Below are positions 1 through 11,600 of a stretch of DNA of 64,000 nt, piece by piece. The position numbers were made by a program, and so were the translations under genes. The notes under the pieces were generated by a model, which saw nothing but the letters and a program-made list of their open reading frames with translations, did not search any database and was not told the DNA's origin. Source of the DNA: Tanypteryx hageni (Eukaryota > Arthropoda > Insecta > Odonata > Petaluridae). The DNA lies in contig CM054118.1 of the NCBI GenBank assembly GCA_028673005.1, positions 9,878,014 to 9,942,013 on the forward strand, read 5' to 3'. Positions within the stretch are counted from its first letter, which is position 1; each line of letters starts with the position of its first letter.

Positions 1-2740
1 GTCCGAGACATGGAGAACACCTAATCGACTTTCAGTGAGAAAAATAATTATCTTTAACTTATAAAATGTCCCGAAGCACCAAAAAATATAAACAGTGTAA
101 AGAAAACCAGCAATATACTTCTAGAGTAACACCATTTTTTTTAAACCAAACAATGAACATTTAAATACTACACATACTAAATATGTGATTTCCGTATACA
201 TATTCTACCCACTAAACAAAACATTTATACAGCACCCGCGGAACACAGATAGCATTACAAAATAATGCTAAATCAACGCACAAACTCTTACAGCCACTCA
301 AGTAAAAAATCTCCCTTCTTAGTACATATAAAAGATACGTTTATCTTAATTACTTACTTATTAAATCCACGCCTGCCGAATTACGGTTACACACAAAACA
401 CAATTGCAGTGAATTATATCTCCAAAACAGCATACACACACACACTCCAAATCTATACAAATCAGCTGATCGTAGTATGTATGATTACATATCACGTAAG
501 AAATGCGATAAACATAATAGAACTTTATCACTAATAATATTTACCAATCGCAGATTTAAAAACTCGAATATACCTTAAACTCCTAAGAGAAAAATGTTTA
601 TCGAAAAATTAATTACAAACTTTCACAATAAAACAAACACTAATTTAAGCCAATAACAATTAAACTATGTATACGTATATCTCATCTTTCGTTAATTGTG
701 TGGGGTTCATATAACAATCATAAGGTAATCTTCAAGTTTACGGTCAGAAACGCACATGGACTCAAATGGAAGATATTAACTTCATTTAGGTATAAAAGAC
801 TAAACACATAAACGCCACACAAAAATTAAATGAATAGATTTGCTTTTGAAGGAATGGAATTCCTCCTAACGAATTCATTTAGGTAACTAGTGGAAATACC
901 AGTGGATGTACCAAACTTTCGGCGAAGTTTTCGTTTATGCAAGAAAAATTATAGCAGAACAACATCACACTGCCTCAACGGTTCTTTACCACTAGAGGAC
1001 ACCGTGAGCGTGAGAGTAGCACAGCAGGATATCATCGTCTGCTTGGAGAAATTTATTTCATCAATTTTCCCATCTGAAATTACGCGGTCTCATACATTTT
1101 CAAACTTATCACACTTTGATAATAATTTCAAAACCTTCAGGCACATTCAATAACCTGAATATGCATGCAGCTACTCAAAAAGATTTTAATTACATTTCTA
1201 GCATTAGAAGAACACGGAATAATACAATCCGTTGTCAGTTTAGAAAATAATCATATTATGGTTCTTTTGGACAAGTTCATTTGGTGTGCAAATAGCGTGA
1301 TTAGCAAAACGTCTTCCGCAGTAAAGACAACTTTCATAATTTGTTTGACTCAAGTAACCTTAATTTAAATTTTAATCGCTATGTGATCTTATTTCAGATT
1401 TTCAAAGTATAATGTTTACAATAAGTTTATACTAAACGACATTTAAGTTGTCTACCATGCGTTTTCTGATGTTCACTAAGAGTGAAAAATCAGTAGAATG
1501 AAAATGGTGACGAAAGCTCGAATAATTTGGTTTTTTCGTTATTTAAGTGAGGTTTCTTTGTGATTTGGTGGTACAACCTCTTTACAAAATGTATTTGGTA
1601 CCGAGGAAAATGGAAATTCTGCAAAGTTATACTTAAATTTATATTACGTTTTATTGATCGTTAGCGTCTATATGATTAATTTCATTTTTTAATTTATAAA
1701 AATATGTATGTTGACATAAAAATGCTGATAATTTAAAACAGAGAAAGCATAACTCAGGGCAGAAGGCGACAATTCTCAAATCAGAAATTTGATTTTCCGT
1801 CTATTAGCTACGTTAAGGTTTACCTGCTTTGGATTGAATTCAAAAATCGTAATAATATATGAAGCATACAAAGAAACGATTTTCGTTACTTGATATCTTA
1901 ACTATCAGCTAATGTTTTTTACAATTCTCTACATGAAAACATTTTCCCGTAATATTGCAATAACTATTTTTGTGAAATACTGCTTCAAAACTTTTTCATA
2001 CGTTTTGCGCGTAAATGAACGATCGCCAAGACTGTAGCATTATTGAATTATGATATTTGCACGATGATGATACTAAATTTAGGCGAATTATTGAAAATAA
2101 TTTGTTTCATTATCGAAATCGCAATTTATGGAAATATGAACATTTTGTGGAATCATTTTTAAAAGTGCAGTTTTTAATCTCGTGTGAAAAAATTGACAAT
2201 CGTCGGTAGCAATTAACATCGGATTAAAGGTAAGTGCATGATTTTATTGCATTTTTCATCGTTTTCGGTGAGCGTCTAAACTTAGCCAAGTGTAAAACAG
2301 TTTTTATAGCATTTCACGGAATGTTTAAACAAAGCGAATGAATGAATTTCATCGCAAAGGGAGAGTAATTTCGACAGCTTTGTTGAGTACACGAATCGCC
2401 GTAGTGAACGCTAAGAAGGTACTGGAAATTTTGGTCTCCATATCGAATGAAGTTAAGTTTTATTGCACTTAAATATTTCCTGTCGTGACTTCTGTTGCGA
2501 GTAGACGATTATTTGCGGCAATGAGTTTGGCGCGCTACTTAATGCGATTTGGATTTTGCTTCCCACGAATCAATCACACTTTTCATCTAATTTCGGTCTT
2601 TTTACTTATTTTGATTTTAAATTTATTAAGCATGTAATAGTGACGCTTGGAATCGTTTAATGCTATAATTTTGTTCATAAATATCGAAATTGCTCTCTTT
2701 GTTTGTCCTTAAAGCAAATTTATGAAAAATTAATATCTGT
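1..2740. other. A+T-rich region with no recognised gene
   Basis: Frames of up to about 87 codons exist (for example 890-1153 plus), but none shows a motif, splice-consistent structure or coding bias that I recognise. A possible non-coding exon end with a good donor (AAAG|GTAAGT) lies near 2229. It could be a 5' exon of the Myb/SANT gene downstream, but nothing else supports this. Confidence 0.4.
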
Positions 2741-2744
2741 AATT

Positions 2745-2908
2745 TTTTGCCGTTTTAATTGAAAACTGCTTACTATATGCTTGAGTTCTTGATCAGTACT
2801 CGGTTCGGTTCGTCAGAAATAACCTGGAAAACCACTTATATGAGTAGACGCGCGGTATATCCGAATCTGCGGCATTGTGAGGCGCGTTATAACGGAGTTT
2901 TACTGTAG
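2745..2908. mobile_element. Fragment of a Tigger-like MITE
   Basis: The right edge read on the minus strand begins CAGTAAAACTCCGTTATAAC, the style of Tigger/pogo terminal inverted repeats. It is followed by a locally GC-rich stretch with several CGCG-type dinucleotides, unlike the flanks. I did not find the opposite terminus, so the left limit is approximate. Confidence 0.35.
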
Positions 2909-3149
2909 TTTAGTGTATAATCGGATTCCCATTTCGTTGGACATTGTAAATTATGTATATTTTAATCCATAGCGTGAAATTTGAAACAACAATCTCAAAA
3001 TATACAGTTCTTCGGTATTTCCGAACGGCACTTGAGTCTTGTTGATAACTTTATTAGTTCCATTCATTAATAGAACAACCAGAAGTAAACTTCATAGCTA
3101 TAATTTATAGAAATGTTTTTTCAGTTATTTCTATTGTTTTCTTATAATA

Positions 3150-3195
3150 ATTATAATATATATATTATAAATATATATATATATATTATAAACGA
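3150..3195. repeat. TA-rich simple repeat
   Basis: Alternating TA tracts interrupted by short AA/TT runs. The nearby 3462-3495 stretch is also TA-rich and self-complementary. No gene lies in this interval. Confidence 0.7.
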
Positions 3196-3626
3196 ATAAA
3201 AACTTCATACCTTATTCAATAGTTTGGTGTATGTCCTGATTTTATATCTTAATTGTAAACAATTTAAAGAAGCAAATTTATATAGAATTGCACAGTTTTC
3301 ATTGCCTTTCTTATCGGTGTTTAAAATTGGACTTGGGGTCAAAAACATCCCTTAAAAATAACTTTTTCTGAAATTTCGGATTTTCCCGGAGGTAGTAACC
3401 GACGATCTATATTTATGCCAAATTTCAGCTCTGATGCACTTCTCGATGTACCTTTGGTTTTATATGATATATCCTATATATATCTTATATATGTAAGAAG
3501 AAGCTATTTATAATGATAATGAGTTTAATGAAACAGTTGAGGAAATGAAACCAAAAAAATGTCTAAAATATGAAACATTTTTAAATTAGAGAATCTTAAT
3601 TATTTTTTAATTTTCTTTTTTTACAG

Positions 3627-4163
3627 AAAGATAGTACAAGAATTAGAATTAGTAGATAAGGTGAATGTGGAACAAATTAAAAAGAAGTGGCAGAATTTAT
3701 TGACGAAATATAAGGTATGTGATTTCAAGTATGTCTTGATACAATTATGAGTACTATTTATGAAATTGCTTGTGAAAATGTTTCATATTATTACAAACAG
3801 GAATTGAAGAGGCCCAAAACTGGCCAGGGTTGGGAAGATGGAGATGATACCCCAATTTCCTGGCCTTTTTTCAAGGTGTTGGATGAGCACCTGGGCCAAA
3901 GACCTATCATACATCCTCCTCTCCTTATATCCTCTGACTCCCCTACACCATCTTTCCAGCCACCTGCCCAACCCTTTACTCAATCATCTTCCCAAACCTT
4001 TGCCCCCACTGTTTCCCCTTCATCCTCTTTATCTTCTTTTGGGGTATCATCTCCACTACATATTCCGGCAGCTACACCAACCTCCAGAAAGAGGAAAAGG
4101 GCAGGAGTGGAAGAAATGTTGGAGGAGCTTGTTGGCCAAGGGAGGGCTCATCTTGAGCTGTAA
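3627..4163 (+). CDS. Myb/SANT-like DNA-binding domain protein, last two exons
   Basis: Two joined exons. The upstream exon 3627-3714 has a polypyrimidine-AG acceptor (TTTTTTTACAG) and a GTATGT donor and encodes a helix with KKKWQNLLTKYK. The last exon, 3801-4163, follows an ACAAACAG acceptor in matching phase 0 and reads ELKRPKTGQGWEDG then a WPFFKVLDEHLGQRP segment, a Pro/Ser/Thr-rich linker, a basic patch (SRKRKRAG) and a stop. The KKxW...L..KYK...PFF..L...LG.RP arrangement is typical of the second half of Myb/SANT-like domains found in arthropod regulators and in the accessory proteins of Harbinger transposons. The 5' exons with the first helix were not found. The frame is undamaged over both exons, which favours a gene over a dead transposon, but a domesticated or mobile origin is possible. 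Confidence 0.7.
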
Positions 4164-4191
4164 AATAGACTAGTTGATCATATTGAAAAAA

Positions 4192-4197
4192 AATAAA
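4192..4197 (+). terminator. Polyadenylation signal of the Myb/SANT-like gene
   Basis: AATAAA lies 29 nt after the stop codon, and a second AATAAA follows at about 4207. This fits a short 3' UTR. Confidence 0.6.
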
Positions 4198-4774
4198 TCT
4201 ATTAAAAATAAATATTTTTTGTTTATGAATTCCTATGGCATGGCATTTCCTAGGTCCAAGCTATTCTGTTTAACCCTCAGGCTACTAAGGTTTTTTGCAC
4301 CTCAATCTCACCAAGGGAGGTGACTAACTGAATTTCCCCACAAAATTTCTATTGTAAATATTTTTCATCAGAATTGGTAGTTAAATTAATTTGTTAGTAA
4401 TTTAGTCATTTTTATCTATCCATACTTAGTTATTTTTATTTAAACAATTATGCTGTTAATTGAAAAATTTTTTCTATGGAACTGTTTTTGCAGTTAACTT
4501 GGCACATCAAATCAAAAATGTTACAATATCTTGATACATTAGCAAACCAGATGTCATTTATTTATTTGTTATTTATGAATTGCATCTATAGTAATACATA
4601 ACTAATAGCTAAACATCAACAATGTTGTTCTTTTATATTCTTTATAGTCTTGTTGCATCTGTACGACAAAGTCTTTCCATCTACCTTTTTATCTTTTTTA
4701 TAGATTTGTTTGGTGCTTCCTTAGTATAACATAGGCAATGGTTGAAATACAAAATATGTAATACATCATGAACA

Positions 4775-4835
4775 GGGCCGGCGTGATTATTTGCGGGGCC
4801 TAGTTCGATTGTGAGCACGGGCCGGTCCTATTTAT
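4775..4835. mobile_element. hAT-type MITE terminus (truncated)
   Basis: Begins CAGGGCCGGCGTGATTATTT, the same terminus as the right end (minus strand) of the complete hAT MITE at 60189-60469. The opposite end is not nearby, and a TA-rich tract follows directly. Confidence 0.5.
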
Positions 4836-5246
4836 TTATATATATATATATATTACCGGTGGAGTAAAAAATTACGTTTTTTAAGGAAAATAGTAGTATT
4901 TTAATAAATAAATAGTTAAAATTAATTTTTAGTAGAAACTTGATTGTTTAAAAATTTTGTGGAATAAATGTTTATTAGTGAAACAAAACAATACCATATG
5001 GAATGGATATCAAATGTATAATATACAAATTAATATAACCATATATTCGGGGCGAGACTATAATGAGATAGATGAAGTAGGAGTACGTTTTTATATTAAC
5101 TAAATTTCAAATAAATCGAACCATTTATTTTTGACTGAAGATAAATTTCTAGGTTAAAGACGAATCTAAAATGTATAATATTACCCAAATATTACATAGT
5201 CACTTAATCGATTATGAAATTTGGATGTTGGCTACATTGACTGTAA

Positions 5247-5254
5247 TGACGTCA
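5247..5254 (+). promoter_or_regulatory. Consensus CRE palindrome upstream of the coiled-coil gene
   Basis: TGACGTCA, the full symmetrical cAMP-response-element consensus, lies about 260 bp before the start codon at 5515. Downstream is an initiator-like TCAGTTT at 5360-5366. If transcription starts earlier than that, a five-codon upstream frame (5339-5356, ATG to TAA) would be in the leader. Promoter function is inferred from position only. Confidence 0.45.
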
Positions 5255-5514
5255 ACGCTTGTAGAGCGAATCACATTCATTCATTTTAGTTTGAACGCAT
5301 TTAACGTCTGCTAGAAGTTTGTGTCGTTATTGTGTATTATGAAGACAATCGAGTAAAAGTCAGTTTGTTTTATTTCACAATATTAAATTTGCTTTCTGAC
5401 ATATTTTGTTATCCCTTTTTCAAATTAAGCGTTGCGTTGCGGATTATCCTCGTTATTTGGCAGTATTAATCGCCATTTCCTTAAGAAAAAGCCTGTATGC
5501 TTTTGTAGTCTTTG

Positions 5515-5696
5515 ATGGAGAGTGGTTCTTCTGAGGCTGAAGCTGATCGTTTTGAGGATGATGAAAAAACGCTACATGAACGCAGCAATATTAACAGAAG
5601 AGACTGCACTGGCATTGGGAAACTAGAAAGCAAACGAAATCAACTTCGACATTCCTGGCATAATATCCCTCCTATGGGCGACGATGAAAATTCCAA
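5515..5696 (+). CDS. Coiled-coil gene, coding exon 1
   Basis: Starts at ATG 5515 and reads MESGSSEAEADRFEDDE, an acidic polar segment with no predicted fold, ending MGDDENS plus two bases of a Lys codon. The donor is CCAA|GTAATA at 5697. Read unspliced, the frame meets a stop at once (TAA 5698-5700), so splicing is required for this to be coding. The two spare bases AA plus the first base A of the exon at 8276 make AAA (Lys), restoring one frame. The upstream region holds the CRE. The first base of the mRNA is unknown. Confidence 0.65.
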
Positions 5697-8600
5697 GTAA
5701 TATGATATTTGTAACAAGTGTACTTTTTTACTTTTTCGGCTTGTTATTTATTTGATCTGAGAAGCCGTTACAGTTCATTATTTATTCAATATTATGTTTT
5801 GCATTGATATCATTGAGGAATAACTGCAGTATTAAGGATCAGGTTCTGTCTACGGACCAATGGTGAATTAAAATTTAATGTAATCCTCCTGAAATTATTT
5901 TTTAAATCGTAAAAAATAAGCATCAAATTTCCACTTGATTCATCGTGAAGTAAAAGTATCACTTAACGTATTTTAATTGTACTACCTTTACCTAGTACTT
6001 TTACTCAAACGGCAATGAAAGTGTGCGTATATGTATATTTTTGTGTGTGGTAAAACTTGTTTGTAGTAATATTTAATGTATGTAGAAATTGTTCATCTAG
6101 TTGCGTTGCCTGAACAAAATTAATAGTATTAAGATTGCAAAACACTGGTTCCTTCTCTAGCGTTCATAATATGCACAGGTGCCGACTTTTCTGTTAAATT
6201 AAAAACGTCAATCAAAATGACTTTTTTGCAGCAAAATCTGTAGTATTGTTCGTTTTTGCGCAATCTATCATGAACTTGAGGTTTGTGTTCAAAATGGAGG
6301 TACGATTTGTTTTTGGGTAGATAATAAGTGGTATGATGTTGTTATCACTTGCATTTCTGATTTAGTATCTGTTTGGCATAGACATGGCTACATGACAAAT
6401 GCCATAGGTACTGATTATGTAATGTGGGGGAATGTGATAGAAACTAAAGCATATTATACTAGCATTTTAACTCTGCATATATTATTTATAAACAAACGTT
6501 AATTTTAGGACCATGCGTTTGCGCCCCTTAAACCCTGCCCCCCTTGCTACGTCACTGCTAAATTTTTGTGGTAGATAATGTGCATTTGAGAATTGCATAA
6601 AAAGAGCAAAATAGATGGTAAATTTCATAAAATTTGACCATCAGATCAAATATTGTGTTTGCTTAACTCTTAAAAATCTAGTGTGACCGTATGAGCACAT
6701 TAGATTGCATTTATTTCATTTAATAATGCAGCTGATATTAATGATCTAGATTTAAGTTTCCTGCTATCAAGCAAAACTATGAGGGGTGTTCGGAGAGTTC
6801 CAGAAATTTTACTTTTAGTCGTAAAATAGTAGAATTATTTTGGTGTCTTTTTAATCCATCTATCTACTGCAGATTTTATCTTTTAAGGAATGGAAACATT
6901 CCTCTGAGAGGTTTTTTCAATCTCTGGAACAGGTAAAAATCACTGGGAGCAAGATCGATTGGTGGATGCAGAAGCAATTCCAATTGTAGGTCACTTATGA
7001 CATCCATTGTTAGTTGTGCAGTATGATGAGGCCTTCCCTTAAAACCTACATTATAGGTCACATGGTTGATCATAATAAAATGTCCTTGAGGCAGTCCGAT
7101 TTCCTTTCTTATTTCTCTCCATCCTTTAAACTCCTAGTGGTACTATGTATTTATTGCAGATGATGCAGTGATATTATAAGCTAGTGGCCAGCAATCTGTT
7201 GACTGAATGTGGTCTCCGAGAGTGGTTCATCCAGCACATGAAACTAGGATAAATAGTACTCAGTAAAATTTAATATATACAATTCCATCTTTTTTGGTAT
7301 AATTATGGTGTTGAAACCTTCTCTGAAGTTTTAACGCTATTCGATTATTTTGACTTGATTTTCACTAATATGAAACCACACAATCTCTAAGTAACTTCCA
7401 TTGAAAACGCTCATCTGTCCTGCCAAAGCTCCTGTGATTTCTGATGCGGCCTGCCAAAGCTCTTGCGACTTCCAAAGTGGCCCTCTGAAACATTCACAAC
7501 AACAAATGTGGCCCAGCATGCAGGAAAGGTTGTCGACCCCTGTTCTAAGCTAATGTATATGCATAATGACTAAATCCAGATTTGGTCCAATGCTCTCTAC
7601 ATAATAGTAGGATGATATTCTTTTGCATTACTTTGCAAACAGGCAACATAGGGATATGATACATAATATTGAAAGGGTTGTCTCAGCTTTGCCTAGCCTT
7701 CTCTATGCAATAGTTGTCTGAGAAGTTTTTTGTTTGTCCGACTGATGTGGGATTGAAGGAAGTGTAGCATTTGCCTTCTTTGAAGGGGATCAGGTAGTAA
7801 AAATTGGCAGAAGAATAGGCAAGGGAGCTTACCAGTGGCATATATACAAGGGATCTTGGTCATCTCTAAGTTTTGGTTCCAATTATAAAGTGAAAAAATA
7901 TCTTTACATAAAAACCATTGCATGGCATAATTTATCATAACTTTTCCTTTAAAATGTTTCTCATTTGAATGTTTTTCATGGACAGCTTAGGAGGTATGAC
8001 AATTTTTATGAATGTATATAAAATAATATATCCAGCATCAGAATTGGTATTCACAGGCCATATATTGTCTGTGTAAGGACCTAGCATGACCATATGGTCA
8101 CAGCCTGTATATTTTCACCAATACAATTTTCAGTAAGAATGATTTGCTTATTTGTGATGATTTAGCTCTCTATCTCAAATGCATTAAGGAATTCAGCATA
8201 TAATTGGAGGGAAAATGATTCTGGCTTTGAAGGGTTAAAGTGGTGTTTATAATATATATTTCATTGATTTTTCAGAATATGGAGCTATGAAAATTATGGT
8301 AAAAAGAGGAAAATGGACACTGAAGAAGTGGGTGAAAATTTAAAAACTGAAGAGATGGAGATATGCAAGAGGGCTGTACATGAGGCCATATTTAGACTGA
8401 ATGGAAAAGATGTTGATCTCAAGTCATACACCCTTCTGGAGCTTGTTACTCAACTGTCAGAAGAGCAAGAGAATATCGTATGTGTAGTATTGATTACATA
8501 GTTTTTGTTTTTTACCTATAAACTAATGTGATATTAGGTGTTGGGATTAACTCAAGCCACTGTAAATAGTTGAGGAATATTTGGTAGAACTAAAGTTAAG

Positions 8601-11600
8601 AATAGAGGTTTAAAATTGATAACTTCTAAGCCAATAAATTTAAATGTTAACCAGTAAGAGGGTTCTTTTTGTGGAAAATATTAGGACATATTAATTATAT
8701 TATTCATTCATTCATTCATTTCATATATAATATTCATTTATTATAAAATAGAGTGTATGATTAGCCATCTGGGCTGACAACAGAAAAAACTATTGCATTT
8801 GTTTGTTGTAAGGCAATCAGATTAGTTTAAATTTTTAACATTATTTTATTCTGCATTCTTTATCAGCAAAGCAATAGTAGCAGAATGCTTTATAGGCACA
8901 TCCATCTGTTGAGATTTTCATCTTTTGAGCCTCTGTTTAGGTTTTGATTAAACTAAATATTAGTGGTCCTTATTAAAACTATTGCCATATTATGATTTTG
9001 AACTGCGTCCATCAGTTCGAGTTTCCATTTTACATAAGCACTAAATAAACTTGTACAGTAAAACTTCACCGAACGCGGGGGTTAGGTTCTACAAGGGTGT
9101 CGCATTGCGCGAATCTGCGTTGGAGGAATCATTAGTATTATGGAACTAAAAGGGTTCCGTTTCGAGTTCGGAAAAATGTACTCCTTGAAGGCGTTTTTTC
9201 AATAATAATGACATAGTTTGCTTATATTTCCTTGAAAAAAGATTATAAACATCGCATCAACTAATTATATACAGTAGTATTGCGTTTAAAAAAATATTTA
9301 TTAAAAAATTAAAATTAACTTCTCGCGTAATTTTACACTAGGCAGACATTCACTTTTATAGTTTGCCCCTTATACCTGGAAATGCTTGCTTAAATACGAC
9401 ACTTTCATCGCTCGCAGTGATAAATATTTAGAAACAAGTTTTGAAATATTTAAACTTAATGTTCACAGAACTGAAACAATACATATTAAAAACTTGTTGA
9501 TTAATATCGACAGCGAATCCAACGATAGGTCCTCAGAAAAAAGGAACCTCATCTCCATGTTGGAGTTGAAGATAAAAAAGCAGTTAAAAACGCTGAATGA
9601 TTTTTTATTGGGTGCCGACAGACTTAACAAAACACTATAATCATAGTACGATTTTTTCTTACTAATGATCTTTTCAGGGCAAACCTTTTATTGAATATGG
9701 TCATTCAAGGAAATCGCGTAAAAGTGAATCACTTCCTGCGGTCGGTGAAGCTCACATGAATGAGGTTTTAACGTGCATACAAACATTACAATGGATATAG
9801 CAATAACCACAATAGCCAAGTAAAACTAATAGTAACTTCTTTTAATGGCTAATGAAAATAGTACAAATTGTTAACTATTCTTAATTATACATATGCATAG
9901 CCCTGAGAAATGAAAGAAATTATCCAATAGCATTTAGAAACAAAAGAACAGGTAACAACGGTAACAAAACACAGGTACTGCTAAATTCAATGTTCTAGCT
10001 TTATTATTTACTAATGTAATTGCCCAGGCTTTGCCTTGGGTTTAGAGTTTAGAATTTTTCATGCACATATTACTCAGTAATATTTTCATCCAAACTCAAG
10101 GTACTCTCATGGTAAGTGACCCCCCTTTAATTGGTATGATCATATTAATTATAGACTCAAATTTGATACCTCCCTCTCCCCCAATAAATCCAAGTTCTGA
10201 CACTGAGGTGCATATCCTCAACGTCTCTTTAGTATGTATACCAAGTTTTAAGACTCTGTTTCTTGATTCAACATTGATATTGGTGGAAGATTCATCAAAA
10301 TCGGTCAATGGGGGACTGTCAAATATTGGGAATTACAGAAAATTTTATGAAGTTGTATTGTATGGCTATTGTTATTGGCAAATATAAAGTTATTTCGTTA
10401 AATTTTTGACAGATATTTATAAAAAAGCAATTTAAAGTGGAAAAGTTAATGCCGAACCAATCACATCTGATTGGTAGCCGAAGTTTGCCGAGTGTTTAGT
10501 GACGTCAGTGCATGCCACAAACATGTTATAGCCTATGCTAGCTGTGCTAGAAGCCATTGCGCCGATATAGAAGTAGAAGCTTGAAAGACATAATTCTGTT
10601 GTTTTCCTCTATATGCCGTCTTAGAAAAAATATTGATAGAAGTACTGCACCTTCCTGCATTTATTTCGCTTTGTGTTTTGCAAAATGGCATATGAAGGGT
10701 TTTGTGTAGCCAGATCTGATAATTTGCCCAACGTTGATTCGTACATGTTTTTGCGGTACATTGGGAGTTGTAGGGAGCAATATTCAGATGTTGAAATGCG
10801 TTGAGTGAAGGCGGATAGGTTTGTATTACATTTAATTGATAAAACAAGTTTGATGTAGCGCTTTTATTTTCAGTTATTGTAATAGTACTATTATTTCGAC
10901 TGAAACGCAGAAGATATGTAAAAGATAGATTGACGTCTTAAAACAGCTTTCCCATATTTAATGAATTAAACAACTAGTTTTAACTAATATTATAGAATAT
11001 TTATTTATGTATTGTTTCCCATGCTGCCCTAGTATCTAGTAAGTAAAATATAGTTAGATAAGTATACAAAAGGTAATGGACGAGGCCGAGACTTCGTGGA
11101 ATTCCACAATAAAATAAGATGAACAATGCTGGATAGTATTTTTTATTTATATTAAACTTTTGCTAATTTCCACAAAATATATAAAGTAAAACACGACCAG
11201 TTTCGGTGAATAATCATCATCTGCCTTACAGAATCATCATGTCAAATATTGACAAATATACAAAATTTATGTGAATAAACTTAGTTTCCGTGTGTCTTGT
11301 CTATAGGAAATGTGGTGAAGTTTGTTGTTTTAAGTGTCTATCTGCCTTAGTTATTACCTATACTTGTGAAAAGAAAAACTAGAAGTGTTTGTCATAACTG
11401 CATGTCTCTTTTGTATATGTCGCAAATTTCATCGTTGCTTTTATGGCTTTTTTCTCCCTTTGAGGTCAATGAGGAAAGACTATGTTAGTAATGCTGTTGG
11501 ATTTGTTAAACTTAAGGGAGAAGGAAAAATTTTTATTGTTAAAGGCAAGATTTGCCCTGAACACAGAAAAGATAAAGAGGCTATGAAGTGAGTGTAGTTG

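Larger units (their letters stand above)
5697..8275 (+). other. Intron 1 with TE remnants
   Basis: GTAATA donor and TTGATTTTTCAG acceptor. It contains a DNA-transposon end near 6557, a mariner fragment (about 6780-7080) and a hAT-like terminus at about 7541. The rest has no recognisable content. Confidence 0.6.

Noticed and set aside
4775..6557. A single hAT element spanning both GC-rich termini
   Set aside because: The two termini differ (CAGGGCCGGCG versus CAGTGACGTAG) and exon 1 of the coiled-coil gene with its promoter lies between them.
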